From NCBI GenBank assembly GCA_017386965.1, contig JAFOGE010000110.1, positions 1 to 12,700 on the forward strand: a DNA stretch of 12,700 bases. Reading direction: 5' to 3'. This document shows, one piece after another, positions 6,551-12,700 of this stretch (its first letter is position 1; each line of letters starts with the position of its first letter). Both the position numbers and the translations under genes were made by a program. The notes under the pieces were generated by a model. That model saw only the letters and a program-made list of their open reading frames with translations. It was not told where the DNA came from and searched no databases. Origin of the DNA: Clostridia bacterium. GTDB lineage: Bacteria; Bacillota; Clostridia; Oscillospirales; CAG-272.

Positions 6551-7600
6551 ATGAGAATCATTGTAGATGTCATGGGAGGCGATAAGGCTCCCGAGGAAAC
6601 TGTCAAGGGTGTTATTCTTGCAGCACAGGAATTCAACGCATCCTACATTCTGGTCGGCAATCGCTTTGAGATCGAAAGAATCGCACGGGAAAATAATTTT
6701 GACATCCGTCGAATGGATATCGTTCATACGGAAACCGTGATTACGATGGAGGATGATCCTCTTTGCGTGATGCGCGGAAAGCAGGATTCCTCCATGGCAG
6801 TTGGCCTTAAGATGCTTGCAGACGGGCACGGCGATGCCTTCGTCAGCACAGGCAATACGGGTGCCCTGTTTACGGGGGCAACCCTGATCGTTCGAAAGAT
6901 AAAAGGTGTTTTGCGCGCGGGTATCGGTGCGATCGTCCCCTTGCAGGTTCCGGTGCTTCTTCTGGATACGGGCGCAAACATTTCCGTGAACGAGGACAAC
7001 CTGGAGCAGTTCGCCGTTATGGGCAGCGCATATATGCGCAAAATGTATGGACTGGAATCTCCCCGTGTAGGCCTTTTGAACAATGGAGCTGAGGCAACAA
7101 AGGGAACTCCGCTTCAGCAGAGCGCGTACCAACGCCTTTCCGCCTGTGATTCTATTCGCTTCGTCGGAAACATTGAGGGAAGCATCGCTCCCTTCAATAC
7201 CTGCGACGTTCTGGTTACCGACGGCTTTACGGGAAATATTTTTCTGAAAACGGTCGAGGGTCTTGGAAAGATGCTGATCAGCCGCTTGAAGGGAGTCTTT
7301 TACAGCAATACCGTGGCAAAGGTTTCGGCTCTTGGTGTGAAAAAGCAGCTTGGGGCTATGAAGAAGGATTACGATCCCGCTGAGTATGGCGGCGCACCGA
7401 TCCTCGGTATTTCAAGGCCGGTGATTAAGGCGCACGGATCCTCGGATGCCAAGGCATTCAAGAATGCGATTCGTCAAGCGATCAACTATGCGGATTCCGG
7501 CGTCGTTTATGACATTGCCGTTGCCGCAAAGGACTACTCTGACCGTAGAAAGGCAGAGCAGGAGAGAAAAAAGCAGGAAAACAACCGGGAGAATGCGTAA
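6551..7600 (+). CDS. plsX: Phosphate acyltransferase PlsX
   Basis: PlsX converts acyl-ACP and phosphate to acyl-phosphate, the donor used by PlsY to start phospholipid synthesis; it is a soluble enzyme associated with the membrane. The 349 residues fit the family. Visible motifs are VDVMGGDKAPEE at 5-16, STGNTGAL at 99-106, LLDTGANI at 137-144, GLLNNGAEATKGTP at 174-187, FVGNIEG at 204-210 and VTDGFTGNIFLKT at 222-234. The start is secure because the protein begins exactly as PlsX proteins do, yet no Shine-Dalgarno sequence precedes it: the bases just upstream are a GC hairpin and then TAAAAATCAT. The C-terminus is a charged, Lys/Glu/Asn-rich tail (330-349). In many Firmicutes plsX is preceded by rpmF or a DUF177 gene and followed by fab genes or acpP. 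Here it follows trmFO and leads straight to rnc. Confidence 0.97.
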   Translation: MRIIVDVMGGDKAPEETVKGVILAAQEFNASYILVGNRFEIERIARENNFDIRRMDIVHTETVITMEDDPLCVMRGKQDSSMAVGLKMLADGHGDAFVSTGNTGALFTGATLIVRKIKGVLRAGIGAIVPLQVPVLLLDTGANISVNEDNLEQFAVMGSAYMRKMYGLESPRVGLLNNGAEATKGTPLQQSAYQRLSACDSIRFVGNIEGSIAPFNTCDVLVTDGFTGNIFLKTVEGLGKMLISRLKGVFYSNTVAKVSALGVKKQLGAMKKDYDPAEYGGAPILGISRPVIKAHGSSDAKAFKNAIRQAINYADSGVVYDIAVAAKDYSDRRKAEQERKKQENNRENA

Positions 7601-7655
7601 GGCGTCCTCCCATACAGGAAACAGAAAAGAACGATTAGGAACGAGGGAACACACT

Positions 7656-8381
7656 ATGGCATTGTCGCTGGAGGTGCTTCAGAGTCGCATCGGATATCAC
7701 TTTCGGGATACGCGATACCTTACGCAAGCACTGACGCACTCCTCCTATTCCAATGAAACGGGAGCAAAGAATCATCATTTGCTTTGCAACGAGCGGTTGG
7801 AATTTTTGGGAGATTCGGTGTTGTCTTTGATTACAAGTGAATATCTCTATCAACGCTTTTCCGATCTTCCGGAGGGCGACCTGACGCGCATGCGTGCGGC
7901 TGTCGTTTGCGAGGAGGCACTGGCTTCCTATTCGGAAAAGCTGGATCTCGGGGCCTTTCTTCTGCTCGGAAAGGGCGAGAGCAACAGTGGAGGCGCAAAG
8001 AAGCCGGCGGTCGTTGCCGATGCCTTTGAAGCGGTATTGGCGGCGATCTATCTGGATGCGGGCGCCGCGGAGGGTCTTGCCGCCGTTTCCGGATTCTTGA
8101 TTCCGTTCATTCGTGAGGCGGTGGATCGGCTTCCCAGTGCGGGAGGCTATCATACGGATAGCAAGTCCGGCCTGCAGGAATTCGTTCAGAAGGACAAGGA
8201 GCAGAAGGGTGTGCTGGAATACCGATTGGTCAGTGAGAGCGGACCGGATCACAACAAAACCTTTGTTGTAGAGGTTTACCTGGATTCGAATTGCATTGGC
8301 CACGGAAGCGGTCACTCCAAAAAGCAGGCCGAGCAGGCTGCGGCGCGAGATGCGCTGATGCTCTTTGGCATTGAATCCTGA
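7656..8381 (+). CDS. rnc: Ribonuclease III
   Basis: RNase III cuts double-stranded RNA, processing the 16S/23S rRNA precursor and many mRNAs. The 241-residue product has the signature NERLEFLGDSVL at 45-56 with catalytic Asp53, and the second acidic site in DAFEAVLAAIYLDAG at 122-136 (Glu125). The C-terminal double-stranded RNA-binding domain (about 168-236) runs from KSGLQEFVQ to the SKKQAEQAAARDAL helix. ATG 7656 is chosen because GAGGG (7643-7647) lies eight bases upstream and the protein begins in line with known RNase III; the frame stays open upstream into plsX, but that part has no family similarity. It precedes the radical SAM gene and smc, the usual clostridial order, and its stop overlaps the next start. 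Confidence 0.98.
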   Translation: MALSLEVLQSRIGYHFRDTRYLTQALTHSSYSNETGAKNHHLLCNERLEFLGDSVLSLITSEYLYQRFSDLPEGDLTRMRAAVVCEEALASYSEKLDLGAFLLLGKGESNSGGAKKPAVVADAFEAVLAAIYLDAGAAEGLAAVSGFLIPFIREAVDRLPSAGGYHTDSKSGLQEFVQKDKEQKGVLEYRLVSESGPDHNKTFVVEVYLDSNCIGHGSGHSKKQAEQAAARDALMLFGIES

Positions 8382-9391
8382 TGCAGCACTGCAACATCCC
8401 TATTTTTATCCCACACCTGGGATGTCCGAATCAATGCGTCTTTTGCAATCAACATTCCATTTCGGGGCGCGAGGTCTTTGATCCGCAAGAGGTTCGCGGT
8501 GAGATCGAGAGGGCGCTTACAACAATCCCGGCGGAGGCAGAAACCGAGATTGCCTTTTTTGGCGGATCCTTTACGGGATTGGATCGGGATCTGATGATCC
8601 GACTGTTGGAGATTGCCGATTCCTTTGTCAAGGAGGGGCGCGTCCGTTCCATTCGGCTTTCCACACGCCCGGATTACATTTCAACGGAGATTTTAACGCT
8701 TCTTGCGCAGTATCCGGTCCGTCATATCGAGCTGGGGCTGCAAAGCATGCAGGATTCGGTTCTTGCGGCATCACGCCGCGGGCACACCGCCAAGCAAGCA
8801 CGCTTGGCCTGCCGCGCTGTTTTGGATGCGGGCTTTTCCTTGGTTGGACAAATGATGATCGGCCTTCCGGAGTCCACACCGGAGGGAGAATGCCAAACGG
8901 CAAGGGAGATCTGCGATCTCGGCGCGTCGGCGGTACGGATCTATCCCACGGTCGTGTTTTATGACACCCCACTTTGCCGGCTTGCACAAACGGGAGCCTA
9001 TACGCCGCTCTCTGTTTCGGAGGCGGCCGCACGAAGCGCGAGGGTTCTTCGGATTTTTCGCGAACGCGGCATTCCCTGTATTCGCATTGGACTTTGCGCA
9101 TCGGAGGACCTGGTTTCTCCCGAGCATGTTTACGCAGGTCCCAATCATCCGGCCCTCGGAGAATTGGTATGGAATGCCTATTATTACGATGAGATCAAGC
9201 GGATCTTGCAGGAGAAGCATCTTCTCGGCAAGTGTATTACCTTGACCATTCCCGAAAAAGAATATTCTAAGATTGTCGGTCAAAGGCGCTCGAATGTCGA
9301 GCGCATTCAGTTACAGACCGGCACTGTGATTCAAAAAATTATTGCAGATAACAAAAGAGTTGGGATCTTAGCAGAGCTTTATCAGGGCTAA
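8381..9391 (+). CDS. Elp3-like radical SAM protein of the rnc-smc locus, function unknown
   Basis: The protein should bind a 4Fe-4S cluster and cleave S-adenosylmethionine to a radical. The cluster motif is Cys15-x3-Cys19-x2-Cys22 (GCPNQCVFCNQH). FFGGSFTGL at 59-67 corresponds to the GGE-type SAM-binding strand, and LSTRPDYI (93-100), HIELGLQSM (115-123) and GQMMIGLP (156-163) are typical of the Elp3/HemN-like branch. At 336 residues it lacks the acetyltransferase domain of true Elp3. The C-terminal part (about 240-336) contains GPNHPALGELV and, at 296-320, a stretch resembling a KH RNA-binding motif. Its ATG overlaps the rnc TGA by one base (TGATG), implying translational coupling, and I see no separate strong ribosome binding site. 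Relatives between rnc and smc are, to my knowledge, common in Clostridia but have no proven role; RNA modification is a guess. A coproporphyrinogen oxidase is unlikely. Confidence 0.9.
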   Translation: MQHCNIPIFIPHLGCPNQCVFCNQHSISGREVFDPQEVRGEIERALTTIPAEAETEIAFFGGSFTGLDRDLMIRLLEIADSFVKEGRVRSIRLSTRPDYISTEILTLLAQYPVRHIELGLQSMQDSVLAASRRGHTAKQARLACRAVLDAGFSLVGQMMIGLPESTPEGECQTAREICDLGASAVRIYPTVVFYDTPLCRLAQTGAYTPLSVSEAAARSARVLRIFRERGIPCIRIGLCASEDLVSPEHVYAGPNHPALGELVWNAYYYDEIKRILQEKHLLGKCITLTIPEKEYSKIVGQRRSNVERIQLQTGTVIQKIIADNKRVGILAELYQG

Positions 9392-9413
9392 GCTCCCAAG
9401 GGAGGAGAGAACT

Positions 9414-12400
9414 GTGTATCTTAAATCATTGGAAATGCAGGGATTCAAGTCGTTCCCGGACAAGACAAAGCTTGTCTTTGACGACGCCGTAGCGGTGGAT
9501 CTTGCGCCCGAGGACCCCTCGGCGCACGGCGTTACGGTTATCGTAGGTCCCAACGGCTCCGGAAAATCGAATATCGCCGACGCAATGCGTTGGGTTTTGG
9601 GTGAGATCTCTTCCAAGACCTTGCGCGGAAGCAAAATGGAAGACGTTATTTTCGGTGGAGCCGATAGCCGTCGTCCTATGGGGTACGCAGAGGTTTCCGT
9701 TACCTTTGATAACCGAGGAGAATTCGGAAAGCTGGATTGTCCGTATGACGAGGTCACGGTTACCAGACGGTATTACCGTGCGGGAGAGAGCGAGTATTTC
9801 ATCAACCGCAAGGGTGTACGTCTGAAGGATATTTATGAGCTTTTCATGAACACCGGTATCGGACGCGACGGCTATTCCATCATTGGACAGGGCCGTATTG
9901 CGGAGATGGTTTCCCGCAAGAGCGAGGAGCGCCGCAGCACCTTTGAGGATGCCTCGGGAATTGCCAAGTACCGCTATAAGAAGAACGAGGCAGAGCGCAA
10001 GCTCAAGGATACCGAGGATAATATGATGCGTGCAAACGACATCTTCTCTGAGGTATCAGCGCAGGTCGGTCCGCTTCAAAAGGAGGCGGAGCGTGCGAAG
10101 CGCGCCATCGAGCTGATGGAAAGCAAGAAGCGGGCAGATGTCAGCCTCTGGCTTTACGATACCGAGAAGCTGCGCGATGAATTGACGGCGGCTGAGTCGG
10201 CAATGCAGCACGCTTCCTTTGATCTGAGCACTGCCGAGGATGCAATCCAGTCCTTGGAAACACAAAACGCAAAGCTCTTTGAGGCCTCGCAAAGCAACAA
10301 GCAGGAATCGGAGGAGCTTTTGACCAAAATTCGGGAGCAAACCGAGCTTTGCCATAATCTGGATAGCGAGTATCGCGTGGCAGAAAACAGCATTGCCCAC
10401 GCGCAGGATCTGATTGCGGCTACGCAAGGAACGCTTGCGGGAACCGAAAAGTCCTTGCAGGCAGAGCTTGCTTCCTGTTCCGAGCATACTGCCAAGATCG
10501 GTGCTTTGGAGGAAGGTGCAGAGAAGCTGAACCAACAGCAGGAAGCTCTTCTTGCAGAGCAGAAAGCTCTAAAGGAGAAGGAATCCGCGCTGGAATTCGC
10601 CGTTGCGCAGGCGCTTGAGGATATCCGTACGCTGGAAAACGAGGCGGTGGACATCAAGGTTCGTATGTCGGTTCTTGAAAATGCAAAGAATACCGATACG
10701 GATAAGAACAGCTCCGCCCTCAATGAGCTTGCCGAGTATCGCAGGATCTCTGAGGAATTGCAGGGAAAATGCCGAGAGAAGGAAAAGACGGTTGCCGATT
10801 ACGATGCGGAAATTTCCGAAATCGAGCATTCCTTGGGCGAAGTCGAAAAGAAGCTCGAGGAGGCAGGCCTTTCGCTTCGGGAAGAAACCGAAGCGCTCAA
10901 TTCCTCTATTTTCCGCCGCGATTCCGTGACGCAGCGGATCCATACGATTCGTGCGATGGAGGAGCAGTTCGAGGGGTATTCGGGCGCGGTACGCTTTGTG
11001 ATGAAGCAATACGAGGAAAAGCGCATTACTGATGCGCACGGCGCGCCTTGCGGCCGCATTTACGGTCCCTTATCAAAGGTCATTTCAGTGGATGATAAGC
11101 ACGTTACCGCCATTGAGATCGCTTTGGGGGCGAACCTTCAGAACATCGTCGTAGAGGATGAATCCACTGCAAAGGCTGCTATGTTTGCACTCAAGCGCGG
11201 CGAGGCAGGACGCGCAACCTTCTTCCCGCTGACCTCTATGCGCGCATCGACTCCTACAAAGGAGATGGAGGATGCGCGCGGATACGCAGGCTACATCGGG
11301 GTTGCAGACTCCCTTGTATCCTCTGATCCCAAATTCCGTGACGTGCTTTCCTCTCTCCTGGGAAGAACCCTGGTCTTTGATACGATCGACCATGCCACCG
11401 TTATGGCAAAGGCATCTCACTATCGCGTGCGCGCCGTTACCCTTGACGGACAGCTGATCAACGTTGGCGGCTCCTTTACGGGCGGTTCTGTCCGTACCGG
11501 AAACGGGATTCTTTCCAGAAGCGGAGAGGTGAAGCGTTTGGAGGCAGAGCTTGCCGAGCAGAACCGTACCATCGCCGATGCGGAGAAAAAGGTTCGCGCC
11601 CTGCAGGAAACGTTGCAGGATCGTGAAAACGAGGCGAATGGATTGGGAGATCGCAAGAGCCTGATCGGTGTTCTGCGAAACACGGAAAACGGTCAGCTGG
11701 AGCAGCTTCGCGCAAAGCTGGAGGCCAATGACACACTGCTGGAGAAGCTTCGCTCCGATATGCATCAGTACGAGGCTACACGGGCGAAATACGAGGAGGA
11801 TCTCGTAAGCCTTACGGCAGAGGAAAAGAATATTCAGGCACGCATTCGCGAAATGAGCGATTTCCGCACTGAGAAAAATACGGAGAAGGGCGAAACCGTT
11901 CTCCGCTTGGATGAGATCTCCCGCGCACTTACAGAGCTTTATATCCGTACCAGTGAAACGCAAAAGGATATGGAAACCGAAGCCACGCTTCGTGCGAATG
12001 CAGAGGCTCGCGTTGAGAATCTCAATCGTGAGATCATGACACTTTCCGGTCGCATCAATACGCAAACCGAGCAAATTTCGGCTACCAGAGTGGCGATGGA
12101 TGCCAACCGCACCGCCTTTGATGCAGGGAAGGCAGAGCTTGAAATCCTAAACGCAAAGCGCGGTGAGGTAGAAAAGAGCAACTTTGAGTTCGAGCGAAAG
12201 CTCAACGAGCTGAATAATAAGCTCCGTGACCGCATGAACCAAAAGGAGCTGATCTTCCGCGAATATACCAAGTGCGAGTCCAAGCTTTCCGCCTTGCGGG
12301 ATAGCCAGGATAAGCTTGCAACCAAGCTTTGGGACGATTACGAGCTGACACGTGCGGATGCCGTGGCACTTGGATATCCCCCCGTAACCAAGGACAACCG

Positions 12401-12700
12401 CATGGAGATGCTGTCCTTGCAGAATGAATGCAAGAATAAGCTTCGCGGTATCGGAAGCGTGGATCTTGACGCGGTCAACAAATATGCGGAGGTCAAGGCT
12501 CGTTACGATTACATGAGTGCGCAGATCAATGATCTGGAAAAGGCAAAAAAGGATCTGCTTGGCATCATCGATCAGCTTGAGGTGGAGATGAAGGCCGCGT
12601 TCGTAGATTCCTTCAACAAGATCAACGAGAACTTTGGCCGTGTATTCAGCGAGCTTTTCGGAGGTGGCTCTGCAGAGCTTTCCTTGACCGATCCCGAAAA
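9414..12700 (+). CDS. smc: Chromosome partition protein SMC (C-terminus cut by window edge)
   Basis: SMC is the ATPase arm of the bacterial condensin (with ScpA and ScpB) that organises and segregates chromosomes. The start is GTG at 9414: GGAGGAG (9401-9407) lies six bases upstream, and the product begins MYLKSLEMQGFKSF like other SMCs. Visible parts are Walker A GPNGSGKS at 45-52, Q-loop IIGQG with Gln159, a first coiled coil (about 170-510), the hinge (about 520-695, from YSGAVRF to GGSFTGGS), a second coiled coil (about 700-1030), and the start of the C-terminal head ending FGGGSAEL..TDPE at residue 1095. The ABC signature and Walker B, roughly 90 residues, are beyond the edge. Walker A lies about 13 residues later than usual because of an extra segment at about 23-40. 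The motif usually read as VLGEQS is VLGEIS here. The gene lies 22 bp after the radical SAM gene; ftsY often follows. Confidence 0.98.
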   Translation, partial: MYLKSLEMQGFKSFPDKTKLVFDDAVAVDLAPEDPSAHGVTVIVGPNGSGKSNIADAMRWVLGEISSKTLRGSKMEDVIFGGADSRRPMGYAEVSVTFDNRGEFGKLDCPYDEVTVTRRYYRAGESEYFINRKGVRLKDIYELFMNTGIGRDGYSIIGQGRIAEMVSRKSEERRSTFEDASGIAKYRYKKNEAERKLKDTEDNMMRANDIFSEVSAQVGPLQKEAERAKRAIELMESKKRADVSLWLYDTEKLRDELTAAESAMQHASFDLSTAEDAIQSLETQNAKLFEASQSNKQESEELLTKIREQTELCHNLDSEYRVAENSIAHAQDLIAATQGTLAGTEKSLQAELASCSEHTAKIGALEEGAEKLNQQQEALLAEQKALKEKESALEFAVAQALEDIRTLENEAVDIKVRMSVLENAKNTDTDKNSSALNELAEYRRISEELQGKCREKEKTVADYDAEISEIEHSLGEVEKKLEEAGLSLREETEALNSSIFRRDSVTQRIHTIRAMEEQFEGYSGAVRFVMKQYEEKRITDAHGAPCGRIYGPLSKVISVDDKHVTAIEIALGANLQNIVVEDESTAKAAMFALKRGEAGRATFFPLTSMRASTPTKEMEDARGYAGYIGVADSLVSSDPKFRDVLSSLLGRTLVFDTIDHATVMAKASHYRVRAVTLDGQLINVGGSFTGGSVRTGNGILSRSGEVKRLEAELAEQNRTIADAEKKVRALQETLQDRENEANGLGDRKSLIGVLRNTENGQLEQLRAKLEANDTLLEKLRSDMHQYEATRAKYEEDLVSLTAEEKNIQARIREMSDFRTEKNTEKGETVLRLDEISRALTELYIRTSETQKDMETEATLRANAEARVENLNREIMTLSGRINTQTEQISATRVAMDANRTAFDAGKAELEILNAKRGEVEKSNFEFERKLNELNNKLRDRMNQKELIFREYTKCESKLSALRDSQDKLATKLWDDYELTRADAVALGYPPVTKDNRMEMLSLQNECKNKLRGIGSVDLDAVNKYAEVKARYDYMSAQINDLEKAKKDLLGIIDQLEVEMKAAFVDSFNKINENFGRVFSELFGGGSAELSLTDPE

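Noticed and set aside
7446..7655. In-frame upstream extension of rnc into plsX, starting at ATG 7446
   Set aside because: The extra 70 residues are Arg/Ser/Thr-rich, overlap well-conserved plsX codons and match nothing in RNase III; ATG 7656 has its own ribosome binding site and gives the normal family length.
10603..11032. Plus-strand open frames of 108 and 87 codons in other frames inside smc
   Set aside because: They lie wholly within the smc coiled-coil coding sequence, are Arg/Ser-rich and lack ribosome binding sites and conserved motifs.

Overview
The window looks like a chromosomal core region of an anaerobic Bacillota, probably class Clostridia. The evidence is the gene order (rpmI-rplT; dprA-topA-trmFO; plsX-rnc-radical SAM-smc), a folate-dependent TrmFO, purine-rich Shine-Dalgarno sequences close to most starts, and a base composition of about half GC. 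A gut Clostridia lineage fits, but genus or family cannot be set from this sequence. All ten genes lie on the + strand and are tightly packed. No stretch of 300 bases lacks a gene. I see no mobile element, CRISPR array, tRNA, rRNA or sign of recent transfer.

Layout. (1) 1-477: the end of the ribosomal-protein operon, with the last 14 codons of rpmI, complete rplT, and a strong intrinsic terminator. (2) 534-1379: a TrmH/SpoU-type RNA 2'-O-methyltransferase, placed like Bacillus YsgA/RlmP just downstream of rplT. It carries an AT-rich internal patch that looks like a strong sigma-A promoter. (3) 1426-6515: dprA, topA and trmFO, the usual Firmicute trio for single-stranded DNA handling and transformation, supercoil relaxation, and tRNA m5U54 methylation. 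(4) 6551-9391: plsX, rnc and an Elp3-like radical SAM gene. plsX has no visible Shine-Dalgarno sequence and sits just behind a GC-rich hairpin. The radical SAM start overlaps the rnc stop. (5) 9414-12700: smc, open at the window edge and lacking about its last 90 codons (ABC signature and Walker B).

How the genes work together. The window joins translation and RNA metabolism (L35, L20, the rRNA methylase, TrmFO, RNase III and perhaps the radical SAM enzyme) with chromosome maintenance (DprA, TopA, SMC) and the first step of phospholipid synthesis (PlsX). After the rplT terminator there is no further convincing terminator, so the trmH-like gene through smc could be one or a few long overlapping transcripts. 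Genes that often separate these blocks elsewhere (rpmF/DUF177 before plsX, acpP between plsX and rnc) are absent.

I do not see a clear new multi-gene system. The best leads are the uncharacterised radical SAM protein with a KH-like RNA-binding motif, the internal promoter in the methyltransferase gene, and the unusual plsX translation start.
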